Below, piece after piece: positions 17,436 to 25,825 of a DNA stretch of 64,000 nt. Position 1 is the first letter of the stretch. The number at the start of each line of letters is the position of its first letter. Made by a program: the position numbers and the translations under genes. Below the pieces are notes generated by a model that made no database searches, had not been told where the DNA came from, and saw only the letters and a program-made list of their open reading frames with translations. Source of the DNA: Janthinobacterium sp. UMAB-56 (GTDB lineage: Bacteria > Pseudomonadota > Gammaproteobacteria > Burkholderiales > Burkholderiaceae_D); NCBI RefSeq assembly GCF_900095265.1, contig NZ_LT607652.1, positions 495,762-559,761 of the forward strand. The letters are read 5' to 3'.

Positions 17436-17762
17436 TTATTGCGGCAGGGGTGAGGCAGGGCGCTTGGCGCTCAGCATGCCTGACAGGCGCTCAAACACGG
17501 TAGTCCTGGGCGGCGCGGGCCGGTGCAGCGCTACCAGGGCGGCCCATTGCTGCGACAGTTGCTGGCAGGTCGCCTGCAGCACGGGGCCCAGGCCGGGCGA
17601 GTTCGATAGCACTTGCAGATGGCGTTCGATGACACCCGCCAGTTTCTCGCAGGGACTGCCAGCATGGTAGTGCGACATCAGGTGCAGCACGGCTGACAGC
17701 AGCAATTCTGGCTGTTGGCCTTGCGGGGAAGGAAACATCGGGGAAGGTCGGTCGTTCGCCAT
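17436..17762 (-). CDS. Small helical protein of the hemP-DUF2325 operon
   Basis: 108 residues, not recognised as a named family. AGGAG seven bases upstream supports ATG at 17762 rather than the longer frame. It is predicted helical (LLLSAVLHLMSHYHAG, CEKLAGVIERHLQVLSNS, LQATCQQLSQQWAALVALH) with two His and two Cys and no signal peptide. It lies between hemP (85 bases) and the DUF2325 gene (35 bases) on the same strand. Context suggests an accessory role in iron or heme handling; no function can be stated. Confidence 0.65.
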   Translation of the reverse strand: MANDRPSPMFPSPQGQQPELLLSAVLHLMSHYHAGSPCEKLAGVIERHLQVLSNSPGLGPVLQATCQQLSQQWAALVALHRPAPPRTTVFERLSGMLSAKRPASPLPQ

Positions 17763-17847
17763 CAAACACTCCTGAGCCGTGGTTTGGCTGGCTGCGCGCA
17801 CGGAGCGCGACTGGCTGGCGAGTGTGGTGTCTGGCTGCCGTGCTGCT

Positions 17848-18045
17848 TCAGGCAGTCAGGATCAGCTTGTTCAATTGGGTGACGCGCAGGCGATAGATCT
17901 TGCCGCTGTGCTCAATCTCCACTTCGCGTCCCTGCTGCAGCAGCGCTTCGCTGGTGATGCGGCGCGCCGGCTGGGCCATGCTGACGGGAGGGCGGACGTG
18001 GGCGCTGGCGGCATCCTGGATCAAGGCTGGTTTTGAGCTTTGCAT
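17848..18045 (-). CDS. hemP: Hemin uptake protein HemP
   Basis: 65 residues. The C-terminal half REVEIEHSGKIYRLRVTQLN and final KLILT match the HemP family, a small cytoplasmic protein in Fur-controlled heme uptake operons of betaproteobacteria, where it has been reported to help activate the heme receptor gene. A Fur box and a candidate promoter lie directly upstream. No heme receptor or ABC genes follow; instead the operon goes on to a small protein and a DUF2325 protein. Confidence 0.85.
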   Translation of the reverse strand: MQSSKPALIQDAASAHVRPPVSMAQPARRITSEALLQQGREVEIEHSGKIYRLRVTQLNKLILTA

Positions 18046-18066
18046 GTTGGGCTTTCTTTGTCTCAG

Positions 18067-18087
18067 TTGAGAATGATTCGTATTTGC
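18067..18087 (-). promoter_or_regulatory. Fur box of the hemP operon
   Basis: Read on the minus strand, the box AATACGAATCATTCTCAA matches the common Fur pattern with GAATCATTCTC at its core. It lies 22 bases upstream of hemP, just downstream of a candidate promoter TTGCTT-17-AATAAT on the same strand. Less symmetrical than the box at 10935-10955. Confidence 0.75.
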
Positions 18088-18220
18088 ATTATTGTTGAAG
18101 GTGGCCCGAAAAGCAAGACTTATTTGTGCGCAATCGGCGCTTTTTTACGCTGGGATGGCAACGCGGAAGAGCTTGCTGCGCAAATGCGGCCACTGGCGCG
18201 GCGTGTAAGGGGACGGCAGC

Positions 18221-18260
18221 AAAAAAGACCCGGCAAGGCGGTGTGCGCCTTGGCCGGGTC
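18221..18260 (-). terminator. Rho-independent terminator of the Crp/Fnr gene
   Basis: On the minus strand, a stem of GACCCGGCCAAGGCG paired with CGCCTTGCCGGGTC (one bulge) is followed by six T. It lies 36 bases beyond the stop of the regulator gene. Confidence 0.85.
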
Positions 18261-18295
18261 AAGCCTGTGCCAAGCTTGAAGAAATCGGGATGGCG

Positions 18296-19165
18296 TTATA
18301 GGGTGGCCAGCAATTGCGCCGAGGCGTTGGCGGCCGCAGTGGTATCTGCCTTGAGCTTGGCGGCGGCCAGCTGCTTGGCGCGCGAGCGCGAGGGCGGCAG
18401 GCGGCGCAGGGTTTTCAGGGCGTCCGCATCCTTGATGCCGATGGTGCGCTGGTCGACCGTGATCAGACCGATTTCATTGAAGGCGGACAGGGTGCGGCTG
18501 ACCGTTTCCAGGGTCAGGCCCAGGTAGCTGCCGATTTCATGGCGTGTCATGCGCAGGTTGAACAGCTTGCTCGAGTAACCCATCTGCGCGAAGCGGTCGG
18601 CCAGCGAGACGAGGAAGCGCGCCACGCGGGCTTCGGCGCTGAGGGCGCCCAGCATGCCGATCATGGCTTGCTCGCGCACCAGTTCGCGGCTCATCACGCC
18701 ATACATGACATTTTCCAGTTCCAGGTGGACTCTGCCCAGCGCCGTGAGTTTCTTGAATGGCAGCAGGATCAGGTCGCAGTCGGACAGGGCCACCGCTTCC
18801 GAAGAATAGTGGCGCGAGTGGATGCCATCGACGCCCAGCATGTCGCCTTTCATGGGAAAGCTGAGCACCTGCTCATTGCCGAATTCGTCGATGAGTACGG
18901 TTTTCAGGAAGCCCGAATTGACGATGTACAGGGTGTCGAAGGCTTGGCCGATGGTGTGCACGCGCTGGCCCGTCTTGAATTGCACGTGCTGGAACAGCAA
19001 TTCGTCGGCGGCAATGGTGCAGGCGCTGGAGATATGCAGCAGATCGCACACCTCTTTCAGGTTCGACCATAGCCGCCCCTGGCGCTGGCGCCCCGCTTCC
19101 ATCGGAGAGGAGGGGGCCAGCGCTGGTGAGGCTGCGCGGGTTTCAGGCGTTTGCGTGGACAGCAT
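18296..19165 (-). CDS. Crp/Fnr-family transcription regulator
   Basis: 289 residues from ATG 19165 (AGGAG six bases upstream; the ATG at 19171 directly abuts it). A cyclic-nucleotide-binding-type beta roll (FKTGQRVHTIGQAFDTLYIVN, VLSFPMKGDMLGVDG), a long dimer helix and a winged HTH (MTRHEIGSYLGLTLETVSRTL) are visible. The recognition helix has the Glu-x-x-Ser-Arg pattern of FNR, so it should read TTGAT-N4-ATCAA sites. The N-terminal cysteines (Cys40, Cys49) do not form the FNR iron-sulfur spacing, so oxygen sensing by a 4Fe-4S cluster is doubtful. An Ala/Lys-rich tail extends the C-terminus. Confidence 0.88.
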   Translation of the reverse strand: MLSTQTPETRAASPALAPSSPMEAGRQRQGRLWSNLKEVCDLLHISSACTIAADELLFQHVQFKTGQRVHTIGQAFDTLYIVNSGFLKTVLIDEFGNEQVLSFPMKGDMLGVDGIHSRHYSSEAVALSDCDLILLPFKKLTALGRVHLELENVMYGVMSRELVREQAMIGMLGALSAEARVARFLVSLADRFAQMGYSSKLFNLRMTRHEIGSYLGLTLETVSRTLSAFNEIGLITVDQRTIGIKDADALKTLRRLPPSRSRAKQLAAAKLKADTTAAANASAQLLATL

Positions 19166-19393
19166 GTTCATCTCCTGGTGACAGGTAGTTCAGAGTTGAC
19201 AGACGGGGTGCACAGGGCGCGGGCACGTAAGAATCGGCACGCGTCCCGGCAAGCAATGCTCAATTCGCTGAAGACTTGCTGTGTGATGAAATAACTTCCC
19301 AGCAACTTGATGACTGGTTTCAGTATGCCAACAATCGTGTGCAATTAATATCAGCAGTGGCTGAATATGGGAGTAGGAGCTGTGGTAGGCGAA

Positions 19394-19409
19394 GTAGGAT
19401 TGTTCCTAC
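19394..19409. repeat. Small perfect hairpin GTAGGA-TTGT-TCCTAC
   Basis: Six-base arms around TTGT, inside a GTAGG-rich stretch (19373-19409) between the two regulator genes, close to the end of the response regulator. No T-run follows, so it is not a standard terminator. Confidence 0.6.
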
Positions 19410-19438
19410 AGCTGGCGTGCGGGCGCGCGTCGCTGGAA

Positions 19439-20083
19439 TCAGGTCTTGAAGGGGGATAGCAGGCGGTGCGCTACGGCATACTGGACCATTTCCGACAGCG
19501 AACTCATGCCCATCTTTTGCATGATGCGCGTCTTGTGCGTACTCACGGTTTTCACGCTCAGGTGCAAATTGTTGGCAATTTCCGTGATCGACTTGCCTGC
19601 CACGAGCAGGGAAAAGACTTCGAATTCGCGGTCCGACAACTGTTTGTGCAGCAAGCTTTCATTCGGCATCATGATGTTGAGCACGAGCTGCTCTGCCACC
19701 TCGGCACTGATGTAGGGACGTCCCGACGCCACCTTGTGGATGGCGCCCACGAGCTGGGTGCCCGCGCTTTCCTTGGTCAGATAGCCTTGCGCGCCGGCGC
19801 GGATGGCGCGCACCGCATATTGCTCTTCCTCGTGCATGGTGAGGATCAGGATGGACAGCTTGGGCGCCTCGCTGCGGATTTGCCGGATCAGGTCGACGCC
19901 GCTGCGGCCCGGCATAGACAGGTCGAGCAGCAGCAGGTCGAAGCCGCCCTGGCGCACGCGGTTGAGTACTTCAAAGCCGTCGATGGCTTCCCCCACGATG
20001 TCGATATCCGGCGCGCCGTCAAGGATGCGCTTCAATCCTTCACGCATGATGGTGTGGTCGTCGGCAATCACAATACGTATCAT
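19439..20083 (-). CDS. NarL/FixJ-family response regulator
   Basis: About 214 residues. Receiver domain: IVIADDHTIMREGLKRIL with the acidic pair, phospho-acceptor in LLLLDLSMPGRSG, conserved Thr in ILTMHE and Lys in GYLTKE. C-terminal LuxR-type HTH: LSDREFEVFSLLVAGKSITE then NNLHLSVKTVSTHKTRIMQK. It activates or represses genes when phosphorylated. A GTG at 20125 would add 14 residues; ATG 20083 is preferred because the receiver fold begins there, though neither has a strong ribosome site. No sensor kinase is adjacent. Confidence 0.88.
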   Translation of the reverse strand: MIRIVIADDHTIMREGLKRILDGAPDIDIVGEAIDGFEVLNRVRQGGFDLLLLDLSMPGRSGVDLIRQIRSEAPKLSILILTMHEEEQYAVRAIRAGAQGYLTKESAGTQLVGAIHKVASGRPYISAEVAEQLVLNIMMPNESLLHKQLSDREFEVFSLLVAGKSITEIANNLHLSVKTVSTHKTRIMQKMGMSSLSEMVQYAVAHRLLSPFKT

Positions 20084-20235
20084 AGGCGGGCAATCTGGCG
20101 GCGTGTAATCTGCGGTGTCCGTCACCGGACACTCAAATGTTAAAAAACGAGAAACGTTGCCATATTAACTGAAGCGGCCGCAAAGTGGCTTTTTTTGGCG
20201 TGCCGGCCACGGCGGCCCCGTGGCCATGCGAGCCC

Positions 20236-20703
20236 TTATTTCGATGGGGGTTCCTTGATCAGCCTATGCACGAGCACGGGCAATGTCGAGTGCGAGAGTA
20301 CCTTGTTGGTCACGCTGCCCAGCAGCAACTGTCCCCAGCCGCTGCGGCCATGCGAGCCCATGAAAATCAGGTCGCATTGCTGTAATTGCGCCACCTCCAC
20401 GATTTTCAGGGCCGGGCTGTCGGAAAAGGCCGTCAGGCCCGTCGCTTGCAAGCCTCGCTTGGCCGCCGCGTCGAGGATGGGTTGCCAGTGGTCGGCGCCC
20501 GCCTTGCGCATGGCGATGCGGTATTCCTCTTCGCTGGGATAGCTTGGTGGAATGATTTCGATATACACCGGGTACTGGTACTCGGGTGCCACGTACACGG
20601 CAAGGATGTCGGCGTGCATCTGTTCGGCAAAGGCAACGCCGGCGCAGGCCGTCAGGTTGGAGACGGTGGAGCCGTCCGTGGCGATCAGAATTTTCTTATA
20701 CAT
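20236..20703 (-). CDS. Universal stress protein (UspA family)
   Basis: 155 residues with the UspA fold: KILIATDGSTVSNLTACAGV at the start and the ATP-binding motif GSHGRSGWGQLLLGSVTNKV with STLPVLVHR at the end. ATP-binding members help survival under oxygen limitation and other stress. An FNR-type box lies 82 bases upstream, pointing to induction under low oxygen by an FNR/ANR-type regulator. AGGACC precedes the ATG. Confidence 0.93.
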   Translation of the reverse strand: MYKKILIATDGSTVSNLTACAGVAFAEQMHADILAVYVAPEYQYPVYIEIIPPSYPSEEEYRIAMRKAGADHWQPILDAAAKRGLQATGLTAFSDSPALKIVEVAQLQQCDLIFMGSHGRSGWGQLLLGSVTNKVLSHSTLPVLVHRLIKEPPSK

Positions 20704-20784
20704 GGCAGGTCCTTTGGCGGTGACTCAGCGCGCCTAACGCCTCATATTGTAGACGTGGCGGCAGTATTGTATTCATGTAAAGAC

Positions 20785-20798
20785 TTGATAATTATCAA
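20785..20798 (-). promoter_or_regulatory. FNR/ANR-type box upstream of usp
   Basis: TTGATAATTATCAA, a perfect palindrome with exactly the TTGAT-N4-ATCAA pattern. It lies 82-95 bases upstream of the usp start codon, a position compatible with a class II or class I site. The Crp/Fnr regulator at 18296-19165 is a candidate binder. Confidence 0.85.
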
Positions 20799-21170
20799 TA
20801 CTATTGCACCTTCAGTATAGACAACATTGGCAGAAAGATCGTGTTTTAGTTGCAACGATATCCGTGGAGCGCTGTTGCACAGGCGCCCGCGAGCAGTATT
20901 TCTTGTGCGTTGCGTCGTCTTGCACCCACGCCAATGGTAGTATTTCAAAATACAACGGCAGGAACACTTATTTCCTGGGGGAAAAGCTCTTGTGGGCCTG
21001 CTTTGCACCAGGAAGCGCGTTTTGAGATTTACCAACAGGGCGGCGCCCTGCTACACTCGCACCATCGCAGCGGTATTGCCTCAAATCATCTTAATCGAGA
21101 AATTGTGGGTATCAGTCTGTAAAACGCACAGTTCAGGCGGAATTTTGACAAATTATGGAGAAGCAGGGAT
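20799..21170. other. Intergenic region before cheZ
   Basis: About 370 bases between the FNR-type box and cheZ. No supportable gene; frames there lack ribosome sites and family features. It holds a small palindrome GTATTTCAAAATAC at about 20939 and the cheZ ribosome site (AGGGAT at 21164-21169). No clear flagellar sigma-28 promoter was recognised. Confidence 0.4.
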
Positions 21171-22034
21171 ATGACCAACGCCGCTGATGATTTCGATGCA
21201 TTATTCGATGAAGTATCTGCGCAAAGTGCGGCCGCTCCCAAGCCCGCACCTGCAGCAGAGCCCGCAGCCGTGATCGCGGATGACGATTTTGACGCGCTGT
21301 TCGACTCCGTGTCGGCTAGCGCCGCCGTGCCGGCCGCTGTTGCGCCGCCAGTGGCCGACGCGCCAGCCGCGCCGGAAGCGTTACCGACGGCAAGCGCAGG
21401 CGCGCCGGGTGAGGCGGCCGATCCGGTCGACCAGTCCGACAAGCCGATGTTCGAGCGCCTGGGCGGCATCGTGCGCCTGCTGCATGATTCGCTGCGCGAA
21501 CTGGGCTACGACAAGGCGCTGACGGAAGCGTCGTCGCAGATCGTCGATGCCCAGGACCGCCTGGAATATGTCGCCACCTTGACGGAGCAGGCCGCCAACA
21601 AGGTCTTGAACACGCTCGACGAAGGCATGCCGGCGCAAGATGTGTTGTCGAAGAAAGCCAAGGACATGGACAGCCGCTGGACGGCCCTGTTCGACGGCAA
21701 GCTGAGCCTGGAAGAATTCAAGGCCCTGGCCGGCGACTCGCGCCAGTTCGCGCAAGCCGTTGCCGAGGCAACGGAAGCGGAAAAAGCGCGCTTGCTGGAA
21801 ATCATGATGGCGCAGGACTTCCAGGACATCACGGGTCAGCTGATCAAGAAAGTGGTCAATATCACCAAGACGGTGGAGCATGAGCTGGCGCAGCTGCTGC
21901 GCGACAACGCGCCGGCTGAAGTGCGCGAGAAACTGGCGCAAAAACCGGTGCCGCTGATGCAGGGCCCGTCCGTGCCGTCGGTGGCGCTGGACCAGGATAA
22001 TGTAGACGACCTTCTTGCGGATTTGGGATTCTAA
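21171..22034 (+). CDS. cheZ: CheZ-type chemotaxis protein phosphatase
   Basis: 287 residues. The helical core includes MFERLGGIVRLLHDSLRELG and the catalytic helix MMAQDFQDITGQLIKKVVN with the Asp and Gln that dephosphorylate CheY-P. The C-terminal peptide VDDLLADLGF matches the CheY-binding tail. The N-terminus is unusual: about 95 residues of Ala/Pro-rich linker with the motif DDFDALFD-x-VSA twice (residues about 6-18 and 41-53). The stop overlaps the cheA start by one base (TAATG). Confidence 0.88.
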   Translation: MTNAADDFDALFDEVSAQSAAAPKPAPAAEPAAVIADDDFDALFDSVSASAAVPAAVAPPVADAPAAPEALPTASAGAPGEAADPVDQSDKPMFERLGGIVRLLHDSLRELGYDKALTEASSQIVDAQDRLEYVATLTEQAANKVLNTLDEGMPAQDVLSKKAKDMDSRWTALFDGKLSLEEFKALAGDSRQFAQAVAEATEAEKARLLEIMMAQDFQDITGQLIKKVVNITKTVEHELAQLLRDNAPAEVREKLAQKPVPLMQGPSVPSVALDQDNVDDLLADLGF

Positions 22035-23902
22035 TGGACGATATGCTCAAGGATTTCGTCGTTGAGGCGATGGATCTTGCGGTTAATGTTGAAGAGCACT
22101 TATTGCGCCTCGAGCGTGATCCTGACAACAAGGAAACACTGAATGCCGTGTTTCGTTCCTTCCACACCATCAAGGGTGGCGCCGGCTTCATGGGCCTGCC
22201 TGCGCTGGTGGCGGCCTGCCATCTGACGGAAAACCTGTTCGATGCCTTGCGCACGGGCGCCGCGCCCGTGACCCCGATCGCCATCGAGGCGGCGCTGCAA
22301 GCGTCCGGATTCGTGGCCGACCAGCTGACGGAACTGGCCAATGGCGCCGCGCCGGAAAGCTTGCCGGCCATGCCGGAGGAGCTGGAACACATCCTGACGA
22401 ACGCCATCGAAGGCAAGGGCATGGACGCGCCTGCGCCAGCCGCCGCCGTGGTGGTTGCCGAAGTCGTTGTGGCGGCGCCAGCCGCTGCCGTTTCCACTTC
22501 CAGTGCCGATGGCCTGGATTGGGAAGCCATGTATAACGCCGTCGTGCCGGCCGGCAGCCAGCTCGCTGCTGCTCCGGTGGTCGCCGCTGCCCCTGCCGCC
22601 GTGGCCGCAGCGCCTGCCGCTGCCGCTACTGCCGCTACTGCCGCCAAACCGGCCGCCAAGGCATGGGATGGCGCCGAACGGCGCGAAGAGCGTCCGGAAG
22701 TGCGTCATGCCGCGCCCGTCAAGGAAGACAGCATCCGCGTCGACGCCGTCAAGCTCGACGCGCTGCTGGAAGTGGCCGGCGAATCCGTGCAGGCCGCCAA
22801 CCAGGCTGCCGTGCTGCTCGAGCGCTTGCTGCAATTCAAATTCGAAGGCCAGGCCGCCACCTTGATGGCGACCCTGGCGGAAACCCTGGAACGCGCTTCG
22901 CGCTACTCGACGGAACTGCAGCGGGCTACTCTGGCCACGCGCATGCAGCCCGTGGGTCGTTTGTTCCAGAAATTCCCGCGCCTGGTGCGCGAACTGGCGA
23001 AAGACCTGGGCAAGGATGTCGAGCTGACCATCGAAGGCGCGGAGACGGAAGTCGACCGCGTCGTGGTCGACAGTCTGTACGATCCGCTCGTGCACATGCT
23101 GCGCAACTCGCTCGACCATGGCGTCGAATCGCCGGAAGCGCGCCTGGCAGCCGGCAAGCCCGCCAAATCGTTTATTTCGCTGAAAGCCTGGCAGGAAGCC
23201 AACAGTGTCATGATCGTGCTGCAAGATGACGGCAAGGGCATGGACCCGGCCTTCCTGCGCAGCAAGGCCCAGCAAAAGGGCTTGATCAGCGAAAACGCGC
23301 AGTTGAGCAACGACGAATGCTTCCAGCTGGTGTTCCTACCGGGCTTCTCGACCAAGGAAGTGGCCTCCAGCGTCTCCGGGCGCGGCGTGGGCATGGACGT
23401 GGTGAAAACGGCCGTGGAGAAAAACCGCGGCGCCATCCACATCGAATCCATGCTGGGCAAGGGCACCAAGTTCGCCATCCGCCTGCCGATCGAACTGTCC
23501 ATCGTGCCGACCATGCTGGTATCGACCTCGGGCGCCGCGCTGGCGCTGCCGATGGCGGTGGTGCAGCGCGTCGTCGAATTGCCGGAAACCTTCATGGAAG
23601 TGGGCGGCGCGCCCGTGCTGAAAGACCAGGGCCGTCCATTGCCCGTGCGTTCGCTGGCCGGCGCCCTGGGCTACGAATCGTGCAGCGAGCGCGTGGGCAT
23701 TGTTGTCGCTGCGCCACAGCCGTACATTCTCGCCGTGGAAGCCGTCGATGGCACGGCCGACCTGGTGATCAAGCCGATGACGGCCATCACCGTGGAAGGC
23801 ATTACCGGTACCGCCCGCTCGGCCGAAGGCGAGCTGGTGCTAGTTGTGGGCCTATCTTTCCTGATGGATGGTTGCAGGGGAAGCGTGCGCATGGCTGCCT
23901 AG
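22034..23902 (+). CDS. cheA: CheA-type histidine kinase lacking the P2 domain
   Basis: 622 residues. P1 phosphotransfer domain with His44 in SFHTIKGGAGFMGL; an Ala/Pro-rich linker (about 135-215) where the CheY-binding P2 domain would be; P3 dimerization (VDAVKLDALLEVAGESVQAAN); P4 kinase domain (HMLRNSLDHGVESP, DDGKGMDP, GRGVGMDVVKT); and P5 CheW-like domain (LALPMAVVQRVVELPE). It autophosphorylates and passes phosphate to a response regulator, but without P2 transfer would be slow or directed to another partner. Only cheZ is in the operon; no cheW, cheY or receptor gene is present. A strong terminator follows. Confidence 0.9.
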   Translation: MDDMLKDFVVEAMDLAVNVEEHLLRLERDPDNKETLNAVFRSFHTIKGGAGFMGLPALVAACHLTENLFDALRTGAAPVTPIAIEAALQASGFVADQLTELANGAAPESLPAMPEELEHILTNAIEGKGMDAPAPAAAVVVAEVVVAAPAAAVSTSSADGLDWEAMYNAVVPAGSQLAAAPVVAAAPAAVAAAPAAAATAATAAKPAAKAWDGAERREERPEVRHAAPVKEDSIRVDAVKLDALLEVAGESVQAANQAAVLLERLLQFKFEGQAATLMATLAETLERASRYSTELQRATLATRMQPVGRLFQKFPRLVRELAKDLGKDVELTIEGAETEVDRVVVDSLYDPLVHMLRNSLDHGVESPEARLAAGKPAKSFISLKAWQEANSVMIVLQDDGKGMDPAFLRSKAQQKGLISENAQLSNDECFQLVFLPGFSTKEVASSVSGRGVGMDVVKTAVEKNRGAIHIESMLGKGTKFAIRLPIELSIVPTMLVSTSGAALALPMAVVQRVVELPETFMEVGGAPVLKDQGRPLPVRSLAGALGYESCSERVGIVVAAPQPYILAVEAVDGTADLVIKPMTAITVEGITGTARSAEGELVLVVGLSFLMDGCRGSVRMAA

Positions 23903-23921
23903 AAACACCGGCACCCACACC

Positions 23922-23958
23922 AAGCCCGCTGCAGACCTTGCGCAGCGGGCTTTTTTTT
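23922..23958 (+). terminator. Rho-independent terminator after cheA
   Basis: Stem AAGCCCGCTGC / GCAGCGGGCTT with a nine-base loop, followed by eight T. Confidence 0.92.
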
Positions 23959-24179
23959 CGGCTTTTTTCGATTTTTATTCGCCCCGCCGGCATTTTGGCG
24001 GATTTTCGTATCAGCAATTTTTTATCCATATCCGCAAGGTGGGCCGAATTTTGTATCGCCCATCCCACGCTGGGGCGGCTTTTGCTTCTGCATTGCACAA
24101 TATATGGCATAATCATTGCCGATCCCTTCGATCAGTACGACAGATCACTTAAACAGGCTGTGGCAACGCCGCATAAATC

Positions 24180-25583
24180 ATGATGAAGACGCTTTACGAC
24201 AAACTCTGGGAATCCCACGTTGTTCGGGCCGAAGATGATGGCACGACAATTCTGTATATCGACCGGCACTTGCTGCACGAAGTCACCAGCCCGCAAGCCT
24301 TCGACGGTCTCAGCGTGGCTGGCCGCCAGCCGTGGCGCATTTCCGCCAACCTGGCCGTGGCCGACCATAACGTGCCCACCACCAGCCGCGTCGACGGCAT
24401 AGCCGACCCGGTTTCGCGCCTGCAGGTGGAAACCCTGGACAAGAACGCCAAGCACTACGGCTTGACCTACTTCAACATGAACGACAAGCGCCAGGGTATC
24501 GTGCATGTGATCGGCCCTGAACAGGGCGCGACCCTGCCCGGCATGACGGTCGTCTGCGGCGATTCGCACACGTCCACGCACGGCGCCTTCGGCGCGCTGG
24601 CGCACGGCATCGGCACGTCCGAAGTGGAACACGTGCTGGCCACGCAGACCTTGCTGCAAAAGAAATCCAAATCCATGCTGGTGCAAGTCGACGGCGCCTT
24701 GCCGGCCGGCGTGACGGCGAAGGATATCGTGCTGGCCATCATCGGCAAGATCGGCACGGCTGGCGGCACCGGCTACTGTATCGAGTTCGGTGGCGCGGCC
24801 ATCCGCGCCCTGTCGATGGAAGGGCGCATGACGGTGTGCAACATGGCCATCGAGGCGGGCGCGCGCGCCGGCATCATCGGCGTGGACGACACCACCATCA
24901 ATTACGTCAAGGGCCGTCCGTTTTCGCCAGCCGGTCCGCACTGGGAGCGCGCCGTGGCGTATTGGCGCACCCTGCATTCGGACCCGGGCGCCCGCTTCGA
25001 CCTGGTGGTCACTCTCAACGCGCAAGAGATTGTGCCGCAAGTGACCTGGGGCACCTCGCCCGAGATGGTGACCGGCGTCGATGGCCGCGTGCCTGACCCT
25101 GACCAGGAAAAAGACAGCGTCAAGCGCGACGCGATGGAAAAGGCGCTGGTCTACATGAACCTCAAGCCCAATACCGCCATCGAAGACATCCGCATCGACA
25201 AAGTCTTCATCGGTTCCTGCACCAATTCGCGCATCGAAGACTTGCGCGCGGCCGCCGCCGTGGTGCGCGGCAAGTACCGTGCCTCCAACGTCACCCTGGC
25301 GCTGGTAGTGCCCGGCTCCGGCCTCGTCAAGGACCAGGCCGAACGCGAGGGTCTGGACCGCATCTTCAAGGACGCGGGCTTTGAATGGCGCGAGCCGGGC
25401 TGCTCCATGTGCCTGGCCATGAATGCTGACCGCCTGGAACCGGGAGAACGCTGCGCCTCGACCTCGAACCGCAACTTCGAAGGTCGGCAGGGGCAGGGCG
25501 GACGTACCCACCTGGTGTCGCCTGCGATGGCGGCGGCGGCGGGCATCGCCGGCCACTTTGTCGACGTGCGGGGATTGCGATGA
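24180..25583 (+). CDS. leuC: 3-isopropylmalate dehydratase, large subunit
   Basis: 467 residues. Leucine synthesis: with LeuD it isomerizes 2-isopropylmalate to 3-isopropylmalate. Aconitase features: [36 protein letters not shown], and cluster cysteines in [15 protein letters not shown] and GCSMCLAMN that hold the 4Fe-4S centre. Length is normal. ATGs at 24180 and 24183 are both possible. It is followed by a tiny lipoprotein gene, then leuD and leuB. Confidence 0.97.
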   Translation: MMKTLYDKLWESHVVRAEDDGTTILYIDRHLLHEVTSPQAFDGLSVAGRQPWRISANLAVADHNVPTTSRVDGIADPVSRLQVETLDKNAKHYGLTYFNMNDKRQGIVHVIGPEQGATLPGMTVVCGDSHTSTHGAFGALAHGIGTSEVEHVLATQTLLQKKSKSMLVQVDGALPAGVTAKDIVLAIIGKIGTAGGTGYCIEFGGAAIRALSMEGRMTVCNMAIEAGARAGIIGVDDTTINYVKGRPFSPAGPHWERAVAYWRTLHSDPGARFDLVVTLNAQEIVPQVTWGTSPEMVTGVDGRVPDPDQEKDSVKRDAMEKALVYMNLKPNTAIEDIRIDKVFIGSCTNSRIEDLRAAAAVVRGKYRASNVTLALVVPGSGLVKDQAEREGLDRIFKDAGFEWREPGCSMCLAMNADRLEPGERCASTSNRNFEGRQGQGGRTHLVSPAMAAAAGIAGHFVDVRGLR

Positions 25584-25651
25584 AGGCGGGCACTGGCGCC
25601 GCTGGCGTACACTAGCGCTTCCAGTCCCAAATTTCTTATCGAGAACGCATC

Positions 25652-25774
25652 ATGAAAAAACTCTTCGCCCTCCTCATCGCCTCCGTCATCCTGTCCGGCT
25701 GCAACACCGTCTCCGGCATTGGCCGCGATGTGCAGAAAGTCGGCCAGGTCGTCACTGGCGCCGGCGGAAAATAA
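25652..25774 (+). CDS. Entericidin-like small lipoprotein
   Basis: 40 residues. The lipoprotein signal ALLIASVILSGC gives a lipobox LSGC, so Cys17 would be lipidated; the mature peptide is CNTVSGIGRDVQKVGQVVTG, close to entericidin A/B (NTxxGxGxDVxxxGxxI). GAGAACGCATC precedes the ATG. Entericidins are small envelope lipoproteins linked to stress or toxin-antitoxin action in E. coli. It lies between leuC and leuD on the same strand, an arrangement I recall from other betaproteobacteria, so it is likely co-transcribed with leucine genes. Confidence 0.85.
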   Translation: MKKLFALLIASVILSGCNTVSGIGRDVQKVGQVVTGAGGK

Positions 25775-25825
25775 ACCGTGACGTGGCGGCGCCCTGCGCC
25801 GCGCGTCCTACCGAGTAGAAACAGC

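Noticed and set aside
16321-17670. Plus-strand open frame (about 449 codons) opposite the DUF2325 gene
   Set aside because: Runs across two minus-strand genes and their gap; composition is that of an antisense frame.
18040-18279. Small plus-strand frame across the hemP promoter region
   Set aside because: It would cover the Fur box and the terminator of the Crp/Fnr gene and has no ribosome site.
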